The position numbers were made by a program, and so were the translations under genes. From positions 1 to 64,000 of the forward strand of contig NZ_LQPJ01000121.1 of the NCBI RefSeq assembly GCF_002101785.1: a DNA stretch of 64,000 bases, in the 5' to 3' direction. Source of the stretch: Mycobacterium palustre. GTDB lineage: Bacteria > Actinomycetota > Actinomycetes > Mycobacteriales > Mycobacteriaceae. Numbering within the stretch: position 1 is the stretch's first letter; each line of letters opens with the position of its first letter. Positions 48,063 through 56,082 of this stretch are shown piece by piece. The notes under the pieces are model-generated. The model saw only the letters and a program-made list of their open reading frames with translations, searched no databases and was not told where the DNA came from.

Positions 48063-49247
48063 CTAGATCAGGGCCCGCAGCGGACCCTCGGGCGGATCGA
48101 TCCCCAGCGAACTCAGCGCCGACGCGTGATACGTGGTGCCGGGGACGTGGATGGCATGAAGGTGGCCGACGTGCACGTCACGCCAGTACCGCTGCAGCGG
48201 CTTGTCCATCCGCGCCGCGTTGCCGCCCGAGCGGGCGAAGATCTCGTCGACCGCCGCCACCGCGCGCCACACCGCGCGGATCTGGGTGCGGCGACCGGCG
48301 GCGCGGTCGGCGAACGACACCTCCTTGCCGGCCGCGACCATGTCGTAGATGCGGTCGGCGTTGGCCAACAATTCCTGGCGGGCGGCGTTGATGTCGGCGG
48401 CCGCCTCGCCGATGGCGTGCATGACGTAGGGGTCGTCCCTGATCGCGGTCCCGGTGGCGCCGACGCGCTCGCGTTGGTAGTCCAGGTGCGCGGCGAGCGC
48501 GCCCTCGGCGATGCCGATGGTCGCCGCGGAGATGCCCAGCGGGAACATCGTCGACCACGGCATCAGATACAGCGGCTCGGTCATGCCGGCCTCGCGCTGG
48601 GCGGTGCCATCCATCACCTTGGCCGCGTCCATCGTGCGGTAGGCCGGGACGAACGCGTCTTTGACGATGACGTCCTTGGAGCCGGTCCCGCGCAGCCCCA
48701 CCACGTTCCACGAGTCCTCGACGATCTCGTAATCCTTGCGCGGCAGGATCATGTGCAGCATCTGCGGGGGCATCAGCGGTCTGCCCTCGCCGTCACCGAG
48801 CATCGCGCCCAGGATGATCCAGTCGCAATGGTCGGTCCCCGAGCTGAACTGCCAGCGGCCGTTGAAGATGTACCCGCCGTCGACGGGTTTGGCGACACCC
48901 TGCGGGGCATAGGGCGAGGCCATCCAGGTGTCGACGTCGTCGGCCCAGATCTCGGCGGGCACCTTCGGATCGGCATAGGCCAGCTGATAGGGGTGCACGC
49001 CGACCACGCCGACGATCCAGCCGGCCGCGGGATCCAGTGCCGCCGTGGCCATTACCGTCTCGGCAAACTCGCGGGGGTGGGCCTCGAAACCGCGGTACTG
49101 CTTGGTCTGCAGCAGCCGGATCAGCCCGGCGCCCTTCATCAGCTTCACGGTGTCGTCGGTGAGCCGGCCGATCCGCTCGGCGTCGGCGGCCTGGGCGCGC
49201 AGCTGGTCGGCCATCATGAAGACCCGGTCGATAACCCGCTCGCCCAT
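48063..49247 (-). CDS. HsaA-like flavin-dependent monooxygenase
   Basis: A 394-residue protein of the acyl-CoA-dehydrogenase-fold group D monooxygenases. Landmarks: TVKLMKGAGLIRLLQTKQYR, FAETVMATAALDPAAGWIVG, GGYIFNGRWQFSSGTDHCDW and SWNVVGLRGTGSKDVIVKDA. HsaA hydroxylates 3-HSA with flavin from HsaB. No HsaB-like reductase is in this run, so reduced flavin must come from elsewhere. It lies 21 bases before the HsaC-like gene. Confidence 0.88.
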   Translation of the reverse strand: MGERVIDRVFMMADQLRAQAADAERIGRLTDDTVKLMKGAGLIRLLQTKQYRGFEAHPREFAETVMATAALDPAAGWIVGVVGVHPYQLAYADPKVPAEIWADDVDTWMASPYAPQGVAKPVDGGYIFNGRWQFSSGTDHCDWIILGAMLGDGEGRPLMPPQMLHMILPRKDYEIVEDSWNVVGLRGTGSKDVIVKDAFVPAYRTMDAAKVMDGTAQREAGMTEPLYLMPWSTMFPLGISAATIGIAEGALAAHLDYQRERVGATGTAIRDDPYVMHAIGEAAADINAARQELLANADRIYDMVAAGKEVSFADRAAGRRTQIRAVWRAVAAVDEIFARSGGNAARMDKPLQRYWRDVHVGHLHAIHVPGTTYHASALSSLGIDPPEGPLRALI

Positions 49248-49281
49248 GTCGATGTCCTTACGTGGTCCTTACGTGCGTCAG

Positions 49282-50151
49282 CTAGTTGCGGGACAGGAAC
49301 GCCAAGACCGTGCTTTCGAACGCCTCCTTGGCCTCGATCATGGCCCAGTGCCCGGAGTTGGGGAAGATGTGAAGTTCCGCGTTCGGGATGGTGCGCATCG
49401 GGATCAAAGCCATGTCGGGCGGGCTCACGCGGTCGTCGCGGCCCCACGTGAGCAGCGTCGGTGCCGCCACCTTATGCATGACCGCCCACGGCATCGGCCG
49501 GTCGGAGGCGGCCATCGCGGCCGTCATCGCGGCGAACGCCGCCTTCCCGTACATGCGGCGCGCGGCCCCGAGGGCCTCGGGGTCGGTCGCCAGCCGCCAG
49601 CGTTCCTCGATCAGCTCCTCGGTCACCATCGCCTGGTCGTAGACCATGGATTTGAGCCAGTCGACCAGCCGCTGGCGCGTCGGGTCCTCGACGAACTCCT
49701 GCAGCAGCCGAATGCCCTCGCTGGGGCTGGGGCTGAAAATGTTGGTGCCGATGCCGCCGATCGTCACGAGCCGGCCGATGCGATCCGGCTCGCGGATGGC
49801 GAAGTTGATGCCCACACCGCCGCCCATCGAGTTGCCGACGATGTGGACCTTGTCCACCCCGAGGGCGTCCAGGAACGGCACCACCGCCCCGTGGGCGTCG
49901 ATCATGGGGTGGCCGCCGAAGTCGGGGCTGACACCGAAGCCGGGGAATTCGAGCACCAGGCAGCGGTAGGTTCGGGCGAACGCGGGTAGCACCCCGCGGA
50001 AATTGCGCCAGCCGCTGACCCCGGGGCCGGAGCCGTGCAGGAACAGCACCACCGGGGCGGAGTCGGGGCCGCAGTCGTAGTACCGCAAAGCCCCCTTCGG
50101 GGTTTCGATTTCACGCAGGTCCTGTTCGGCGAGTTGGTGAGTGTCTGCCAC
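49282..50151 (-). CDS. HsaD/BphD-like C-C bond hydrolase
   Basis: A 289-residue alpha/beta hydrolase from GTG 50151 (an in-frame GTG at 50160 is possible). LFLHGSGPGVSGWRNFRGVL is the oxyanion region; VGNSMGGGVG has nucleophile Ser108; TWGRDDRVSP has the Asp and PNSGHWAMIEAK the His. This is the meta-cleavage-product hydrolase family, acting after HsaC. It sits between the DoxX-like and HsaA-like genes in one probable operon. Confidence 0.88.
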   Translation of the reverse strand: MADTHQLAEQDLREIETPKGALRYYDCGPDSAPVVLFLHGSGPGVSGWRNFRGVLPAFARTYRCLVLEFPGFGVSPDFGGHPMIDAHGAVVPFLDALGVDKVHIVGNSMGGGVGINFAIREPDRIGRLVTIGGIGTNIFSPSPSEGIRLLQEFVEDPTRQRLVDWLKSMVYDQAMVTEELIEERWRLATDPEALGAARRMYGKAAFAAMTAAMAASDRPMPWAVMHKVAAPTLLTWGRDDRVSPPDMALIPMRTIPNAELHIFPNSGHWAMIEAKEAFESTVLAFLSRN

Positions 50152-50174
50152 GCCTGTCACCCTGCCATGCCGGC

Positions 50175-50618
50175 TCAGCGTCGTGACGATCGGCGCGCCG
50201 CCGAGCGGGTGAGCAGGCCGTCCACGGAATAGGCGTTGTCGTTTCGGAACGCGATCACGGCGGCGAGCAGGAGGGCGTGCAGCAGCTGCTCGCCGATCAC
50301 GTTGAAGTGCTCGATCGACGTCGCGCCCAGCACCAGGACGATCATCACCACGCCGGCGGCCACGGCGGCCGCCCGGGTCAGCGCCCCGGCCAGCAGCAGC
50401 GCGCCGGTGATCAGCTCCGCGAACGGCAAAGCGTAGCCGCACGGCGAGACCAAGAAGGCGGGTAGCATCGACGCCTTGAACTCGCCCATCAGCTGCGCGT
50501 GAAAAGCGCCCAGCTTCGGTAGCCGGACCAGGCCGTGTCCGAACAGGCTGGCCCCGATGGTCAGGCGCAGGAGCAGGTACGCGACGGCCCGGTCGGTTTC
50601 GTGGGCGTGTGCACGCAT
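50175..50618 (-). CDS. DoxX-family membrane protein
   Basis: A 147-residue protein from ATG 50618, with GAGAGGAC upstream. Four membrane helices; RLTIGASLFGHGLVRLPKLG, SPCGYALPFAELITGALLLA and HALLLAAVIAFRNDNAYSVDGLL fit DoxX. Some members couple to quinone or thiol redox. Here it precedes the hydrolase gene by 23 bases. Confidence 0.85.
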   Translation of the reverse strand: MRAHAHETDRAVAYLLLRLTIGASLFGHGLVRLPKLGAFHAQLMGEFKASMLPAFLVSPCGYALPFAELITGALLLAGALTRAAAVAAGVVMIVLVLGATSIEHFNVIGEQLLHALLLAAVIAFRNDNAYSVDGLLTRSAARRSSRR

Positions 50619-50675
50619 GATCGTCCTCTCCCGGACTCGCGAAAACACCACGGAACGACTCTCTTTCAGAGCGGG

Positions 50676-51119
50676 TCAGCCGTTGGGCGGCCGCCGGGCC
50701 ATCGACGAATCGGGCGCCGCCCAGTCGGTGGACACCTTGCGGTGCTTGATCAGCCACGAGTCGCCGTCGGGCACCAGGGTGTCACGATAGCGCCCGACGT
50801 GGTCGAGCCCGATGTGGGTGATGACGGTGAAGTACGACGAGACCTGCGCCCGGTCGCGGGTCAGCCCGGTGAACCACACGTTGGCGACGTTGTGCCGGAC
50901 GATGGGCTTGACGTCGGCGGCGCGAGCGACGCGGCCCGTGATGCCACCGAGAAAACTCGCGATCGCGGATCGCCCGAGTAGCGGCTCCATGTCGCGGATT
51001 TCGAGAACGCCGTCCGTGCAGAACGTCTCGGCCAGGTCCTCGAGCCGGCCGGCGTCGCCCGACCAGTTGTAGCGGGCCAGGGTGTCGCGGATCCGCTCGC
51101 GGGCGACCAGCTCCCACAT
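50676..51119 (-). CDS. SnoaL/NTF2-like protein (ring-hydroxylating dioxygenase beta-like fold)
   Basis: A 147-residue protein from ATG 51119, with GAGAGGTGGAG upstream. ARERIRDTLARYNWSGDAGR, LAETFCTDGVLEIRDME and HNVANVWFTGLTRDRAQVSS follow the SnoaL_4 cone fold used by steroid isomerases, dehydratases and hydroxylase subunits. In this context a steroid-related dehydratase or isomerase is plausible. Confidence 0.8.
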   Translation of the reverse strand: MWELVARERIRDTLARYNWSGDAGRLEDLAETFCTDGVLEIRDMEPLLGRSAIASFLGGITGRVARAADVKPIVRHNVANVWFTGLTRDRAQVSSYFTVITHIGLDHVGRYRDTLVPDGDSWLIKHRKVSTDWAAPDSSMARRPPNG

Positions 51120-51201
51120 CTCCACCTCTCGTAGCCTAGTTCGGGCGAGCGCCACCGCCGACCCCTCGCCGGAAGCGCTGCGGCGCTGGGACTTTCCGCC
51201 C

Positions 51202-51384
51202 CTACCTGACCAGATAGGGCCGGAAACCGTGCGGGACCGCCGGCGTCACGCCGTTGAGGTCGAAGACGGCGATCAGCGCCCGCAACAGGGCGGGGGACCA
51301 CTCGTCGAACGGTTGTGCCTCGATCCTGTCGAGTACCTCGCAGCGCAGGTACTCGAGGTCCGCCGGCTGCTGATGGTCGGTCAT
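51202..51384 (-). CDS. Small conserved-looking protein
   Basis: A 60-residue protein from ATG 51384. DLEYLRCEVLDRIEAQPFDE WSPAL continues into a hydrophobic helix and ends GFRPYLVR. Longer in-frame starts exist upstream but give unstructured sequence. It heads the leftward cluster with an 82-bp gap to the SnoaL gene. Function unknown. Confidence 0.5.
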   Translation of the reverse strand: MTDHQQPADLEYLRCEVLDRIEAQPFDEWSPALLRALIAVFDLNGVTPAVPHGFRPYLVR

Positions 51385-51573
51385 GGCTCGACCCCGATGG
51401 TTCCTTCCAAACGCGTTCGTGTGCTTGCGCTTCGACGCTATGACCGGCGGGTCGAAGTTGTACAGCGCGCTGCCCAGATTCAAATGCCTCTCAGGGCTGA
51501 AGGCCAGGGAGTTATCAGGGAACGGGCGCGGCGACGCCCTCCCGGCCCAGCGTCGCCCGGTCCAAGATTCCAC

Positions 51574-51596
51574 TTCCGCTACCGGCGGTAGCGGAA
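51574..51596. promoter_or_regulatory. 23-bp perfect palindrome upstream of molybdopterin oxidoreductase
   Basis: Arms TTCCGCTACCG (51574-51584) and CGGTAGCGGAA (51586-51596) around one base, ending 12 bases before the GTG. Size and symmetry suit a TetR-family operator. It lies in the divergent gap with the steroid-like cluster. Confidence 0.65.
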
Positions 51597-51608
51597 TACA
51601 GTGGGTGG

Positions 51609-53861
51609 GTGGCGACCGGCGACGACGGCAGGTACGTGCGCACCTGCCCCCTGTGTGAGGCGATGTGCGGCTTGGAGATTCGCGTGGCGGGCGGGCGCGT
51701 CGCCGGCATCCGCGGCAACCGCGACGACGTGTGGAGCCGCGGGCACCTCTGCCCCAAGGGCGTCTCCCTGGGCGCGCTGCACGACGACCCCGACCGCATC
51801 CGCCGCCCCATGGTCAAGGTCGACGGGCGCTGGCAGGAGGTCAGCTGGGATGCGGCGTTTCGCCGCTGCACCGAGCTGCTGAGCCCGGTGATCGAAAAGT
51901 ACGGGATCGGCGCGGTCACCGCCTACACCGGCAACCCGTTGGCGCACTCGTTCTCGCTGGCCCGCTATTCCGGTGTGCTGCTGGGCATGTCGGGGATGCC
52001 GATCACCTATTCGCCCGGCACGGTCGACCAGTGGCCGAAGAATTTGTCGTCGCACCTGATGTATGGGGGCTGGTGGACCTTCCCGGTGCCCGACATCGAA
52101 CGCACCGACCTGCTGGTGATCATGGGCGCCAATCCGGCCGCGTCGCAGGGTTCGCTGCTGGCGGCGCCCAACGTGATGGGCCTGATCGACGGGGTTCGCC
52201 GCCGCGGCAAGGTGATCGTGATCGACCCGGTCCGGACCCAGACCGCCGCCCACGCCGACGAGTGGCTCCCCATCGTCCCGGGCACCGACGCGGCGCTGCT
52301 GCTGGCCGTGGCCCACACGCTGTTCGCCGAGGGCCTGGTCAATGTCGGCCCGCACGTCGATGGGGTCGACGCAATGCGCCGGGTCGCCGCGGACTGGCCG
52401 CCGAGCCGGGTGAGCGCGGTCACGGGCGTCGACGAGGACCGCATCCGCGGGCTGGCCCGCGAGCTCGCCGGCACCGAGAGGTCGGTCGTGTACGGCCGAA
52501 TTGGCCTGTGCAACCAGGAGTTTGGCAGCCTGGCCAGCTGGCTGGTCGACGTGATCAACATCTTGACCGGCCACTTCGACACGCCGGGCGGCGCGATGTT
52601 CCCCAAACCGGCGGCCTGGTCGATCACCACCCAGCCGCTGCCGGGCCTCGAGGACGGCGCACCCGAGTTCGGCCGCTGGCGAACCCGGGTGCGCGGCGCC
52701 AAGGAGGTTCTCGGTCAGGTGCCGGTGTCGTGCATGGCCGAGGAGATCGCCACGCCGGGCGAGGGGCAGCTCAAGGCGCTGATCACCATCGCCGGCAACC
52801 CCGTGCTGTCCACACCCGGTGGCGACAAGCTCGACGAGGCGCTGCCGATGCTGGAAGCGATGATCTCCGTTGACCTTTGGCTCAACGAGACGACCCGCCA
52901 CGCCGATGTCATCCTGCCCGGGCTGTCCCCGCTCGAGCAGCCCCACCACGACGACCTGATCCTGCAGTTCGCGATCCACAGCGTCGCCAACTACTCGGCG
53001 CCGGTGTTCGACCCGGGCGATCGCCCGCACGAGTGGGAGATCCTGATCCGGCTGACCGGCCTGTGCACCGGCACGCCCGCCGAGGACGTCGACGTCGCCG
53101 CGATCGACGACGGCTTCTTCGACTACCTGGCCTTCACCCAGGGGCTCGACGGCGCGCAGATCCGCAAGCTCTACGACGCCGTGGGTGTCACGGGCGGCCC
53201 GGAGCGGATCCTGGACCTGACGCTGCGCACCGGACCCTTCGGCGACCGCTACGGGGAAAACCCCGGCGGGCTCACCCTGGACATGCTCAAGGCCAACCCC
53301 AACGGCATCGACTTCGGCCCGATGGTGCCGCGGCTGCCCGAGGTCCTCGGCACCGCGGACAAGAAGATCCGCCTGGCCCCGCAATACCTCCTCGACGACC
53401 TGCCCCGGCTGGCCGCACGCCTGGACCGCCCGGCCGAGCCGCTGGTGTTGGTGAGCCGCCGGCACCTGCGCTCCAACAACACCTGGCTGCACAACGTGCC
53501 CGCGCTGATGAAGGGCAAGGACCGCTGCACGCTGCTGATGCACCCCGACGACGCGGCGCGCTGCGGCGTCGCCGACGACGACGTCGTCACGGTGAAATCG
53601 GCGGCCGGTGAGATCAAGGTGCCCGTCGAGGTCACCGACGCGATCAAGCCCGGCGTGGTGTCGATGCCGCACGGGTGGGGGCACGGTAAGCCGGGGACCC
53701 GGATGTCGGTGGCAAACGGCTCGCCGGGGGCCAACACGAACGTGCTGTCGCCGCCGACGTTCCTCGACGAGCCGTCCGGCAACGGCGCCCTGAACGGAAT
53801 CCCGGTGACGATCATCGACGAGCAGGCGCGGTTCCGTCCCGCGGCCACCGCCCACCAATAG
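51609..53861 (+). CDS. Molybdopterin oxidoreductase with [4Fe-4S] site (Rv0197-like)
   Basis: A 750-residue protein from GTG 51609. The N-terminal cluster motif is TCPLCEAMCGLEI plus GHLCPKG, giving four Cys. MGANPAASQG, IDPVRTQTA and YGRIGLCNQEFGS are cofactor-binding segments; SRRHLRSNNTWLHNVPAL, DVVTVKSAAGEIKVPVEVTD and MPHGWGH fall in the C-terminal molydopterin-dinucleotide domain. It belongs to the DMSO-reductase/formate-dehydrogenase-like superfamily; the substrate is unknown and no partner subunit is adjacent. No Tat signal, so cytoplasmic. Confidence 0.88.
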   Translation: MATGDDGRYVRTCPLCEAMCGLEIRVAGGRVAGIRGNRDDVWSRGHLCPKGVSLGALHDDPDRIRRPMVKVDGRWQEVSWDAAFRRCTELLSPVIEKYGIGAVTAYTGNPLAHSFSLARYSGVLLGMSGMPITYSPGTVDQWPKNLSSHLMYGGWWTFPVPDIERTDLLVIMGANPAASQGSLLAAPNVMGLIDGVRRRGKVIVIDPVRTQTAAHADEWLPIVPGTDAALLLAVAHTLFAEGLVNVGPHVDGVDAMRRVAADWPPSRVSAVTGVDEDRIRGLARELAGTERSVVYGRIGLCNQEFGSLASWLVDVINILTGHFDTPGGAMFPKPAAWSITTQPLPGLEDGAPEFGRWRTRVRGAKEVLGQVPVSCMAEEIATPGEGQLKALITIAGNPVLSTPGGDKLDEALPMLEAMISVDLWLNETTRHADVILPGLSPLEQPHHDDLILQFAIHSVANYSAPVFDPGDRPHEWEILIRLTGLCTGTPAEDVDVAAIDDGFFDYLAFTQGLDGAQIRKLYDAVGVTGGPERILDLTLRTGPFGDRYGENPGGLTLDMLKANPNGIDFGPMVPRLPEVLGTADKKIRLAPQYLLDDLPRLAARLDRPAEPLVLVSRRHLRSNNTWLHNVPALMKGKDRCTLLMHPDDAARCGVADDDVVTVKSAAGEIKVPVEVTDAIKPGVVSMPHGWGHGKPGTRMSVANGSPGANTNVLSPPTFLDEPSGNGALNGIPVTIIDEQARFRPAATAHQ

Positions 53862-53910
53862 GGGAACGGTCCGGCTCGCCGCGGACAGCGCGGAACCCAA
53901 ACGAGGGCGC

Positions 53911-54759
53911 TCAGGGATCGAAGGGCCGGTTCGTCCATTCCCGGCCGGGCCGGCGCGACGAGCGGAACCAGCCGCCGGCCGCGCCGGTTCCGCCGTCGGT
54001 GGGGATGGTGTGGCCGGTGACGAACGAGGAGAGGTCCGAAGCCAGGAACAGGATCACGCCGGCCTGGTCCTCGGGGAGCCCCATCCTGCCGACCGGGACC
54101 CAGCGCGGCCACTGCGCCTGCTCCTCGGCCGACAGCCACCGTGAATACGGCACCTGCAGCGACTCGGTGACGTCGGGCGCGATCGCGTTGACCCGCACAC
54201 CGTCGCGCCCCACCTGCACGGCGAGGCTGCGGGTGAAGTGGATGACGGCGGCCTTGAACGCCGCGTACACGGGGTCCTCCGGGTAGCCCCGCAACCCTTC
54301 GACGGACGACACGTTGACGATCGCCCCGGTCCGTCGCTCGATCATCGCGGGCAGGAACGCCTTCGTGACCAGGAAGACGTGGTGCAGATTGACCCGGTAG
54401 AGGTCGTCCCACAGCCCAGGGTCGCTGTCGACGAAGTTCCCAGGGTGGCGCAGCCAGTGGCCCACGTTGTTGACCAGCACGTCGGCGCGCCCGTAGCGAT
54501 CCAGCACCGACCGTGCCAAGGCGGCGACCTGGTCCGCCTCCCGGACGTCGGTGACGGCCGGCAGCGCAGACCCGCCGGACGCCGTGATCTCGTCGACCAC
54601 CCGATGCGCCAGGTGGGGGTCGATGTCGGCGACCACCACCTGCGCCCCGTGCTGGGCGAACAACCGCGCGGTCGCCGCGCCGATGCCGCCCCCGCCGCCC
54701 GTGACCACCGCGATCCGGCCTGCCAGCAGCGCGTCGTCCATGCCCACATCTTGGGCCAC
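53911..54759 (-). CDS. Short-chain dehydrogenase/reductase
   Basis: A 282-residue protein; start ATG 54759 or 54741. TGGGGGIG is the Rossmann glycine motif, NNVGHW the NNAG variant, and VSSVEG with YAAFKAA the catalytic Ser and Tyr-x3-Lys. PTDGGTGAAGGWF ends the fold. An NAD(P)-dependent alcohol or ketone oxidoreductase; the substrate may be a steroid or lipid given its neighbours. Confidence 0.88.
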   Translation of the reverse strand: MAQDVGMDDALLAGRIAVVTGGGGGIGAATARLFAQHGAQVVVADIDPHLAHRVVDEITASGGSALPAVTDVREADQVAALARSVLDRYGRADVLVNNVGHWLRHPGNFVDSDPGLWDDLYRVNLHHVFLVTKAFLPAMIERRTGAIVNVSSVEGLRGYPEDPVYAAFKAAVIHFTRSLAVQVGRDGVRVNAIAPDVTESLQVPYSRWLSAEEQAQWPRWVPVGRMGLPEDQAGVILFLASDLSSFVTGHTIPTDGGTGAAGGWFRSSRRPGREWTNRPFDP

Positions 54760-54891
54760 CCGACGAGGTCGGCAAACTACCCGCTTTTTCTCGAAAGTAA
54801 ACGTGACGAAGCTGACATTTGCCGCCCGTTCGCCCGCCGTTTTCCACTACCCAGGACGGGTATATGGCTCAGCACTTAGGGCTGATGGGAA

Positions 54892-55941
54892 ATGGTTATG
54901 AACGCAGTTCGCCACCGCGTGTTGCCAAGCACGGCGATGACTCGACGCATTCACCATCGCCATAGCGCACAATCTTTCGCGGTTTCGCTGGCCAGCCGGT
55001 TGCTCGTGAAAAACGCGGTACGCGCGTGGGCCATTCAGCCGAATATGCACTGGCCGTTGCAATATGTGGACAGCTTCGCCGGTTTAATGCCGCAGCGCCG
55101 ATCGTCGGCCCAGATCGAACCGATACGGTTGGAAAACTGCACCGCGGAATGGGTTCGCGCGCGGGGCGTATCCCCGAAACGCGCGATCCTTTACTTCCAC
55201 GGCGGCGCGTTTTTGACCTGCGGCCTCAACACGCACCGGTCGATGGTCATCCGTTTGTCGAAGGCCGCCGACGCGGCGGTGCTGACCATCGGATACCGGA
55301 AACTTCCATCGCACCAGATCGCCGATGCCATCGAGGACGGCCTGAGCGGGCTGGGCTGGCTGCAGGAATGCGGCTATGACGGCGACCAGATCGTGGTGGC
55401 CGGCGACTCGGCCGGGGGATACCTCGCGTTCATGACCACGCTGGCGGCCATCGGAAACGGCCTGGGCAAGCCCGCCGGAATCGCCGCCGTCTCGCCTTTC
55501 ACCGACGCCGACCCGGCGCGCAAACTTCGGCACCGCAACGCGCGCCGGTGCTCCATGTTCACCCGCGGCGCGTTGTCGATGTTCGCGAAATATCTCGGCG
55601 AGGTGCGCATTCCGGAGGGGCGGGGCAGCATTGCTCGCCGCATCGAATCGCCGGTGGACGCCGATTTGTCGTCTCTGCCCCCGGTCACCATTCACGTCAG
55701 TTCCGACGAATTGTTGCTGCCCGATGCCGAGCTCATGGCGGAACGCTTGCAATACAGCGGGATTCGCTGCGACCTCCACCTTTGGGACGGTCAAATTCAC
55801 GACTTTCCGCTGGCGGCCGACATCCTGCCCGAGGGAAGGCGGGCCATCCGCTACATCGGCGATTTCATCAAAGAGGTGACCGGGGCGGCAAGCAGTTTGC
55901 CGATGAGCTGGGACCGCGGCGTCACCGCAGCCGCGGGCTGA
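54892..55941 (+). CDS. Alpha/beta hydrolase, HSL/Lip-type esterase
   Basis: A 349-residue protein from ATG 54892 (54898 also possible). LYFHGGAFLTCG is the HGG oxyanion motif; VVAGDSAGGYLA holds the nucleophile Ser; VSSDELLLPD and QIHDFPLAA give Asp and His. The hormone-sensitive-lipase family in mycobacteria (LipF/LipR type) hydrolyses short-chain esters. The first ~50 residues are basic and may be membrane-associated. Base composition is slightly lower in GC than its neighbours. Confidence 0.88.
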   Translation: MVMNAVRHRVLPSTAMTRRIHHRHSAQSFAVSLASRLLVKNAVRAWAIQPNMHWPLQYVDSFAGLMPQRRSSAQIEPIRLENCTAEWVRARGVSPKRAILYFHGGAFLTCGLNTHRSMVIRLSKAADAAVLTIGYRKLPSHQIADAIEDGLSGLGWLQECGYDGDQIVVAGDSAGGYLAFMTTLAAIGNGLGKPAGIAAVSPFTDADPARKLRHRNARRCSMFTRGALSMFAKYLGEVRIPEGRGSIARRIESPVDADLSSLPPVTIHVSSDELLLPDAELMAERLQYSGIRCDLHLWDGQIHDFPLAADILPEGRRAIRYIGDFIKEVTGAASSLPMSWDRGVTAAAG

Positions 55942-56082
55942 CCGATATCGTCCTGGCTCAACCGTCGCGGTCGTCTCGAGGCTGAAACCCGCCCGCCCCC
56001 GGTGAGCGTTGTTTGAACGTCGGCGCAGCGACTTTGTCTGCAATCGGCGCCCCGGGGAATCCTGCCGATACAGTTGGTCCTC

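Noticed and set aside
51579..53900. A 773-codon leftward open frame opposite the molybdopterin oxidoreductase
   Set aside because: Antisense shadow of a gene with a clear [4Fe-4S] motif.
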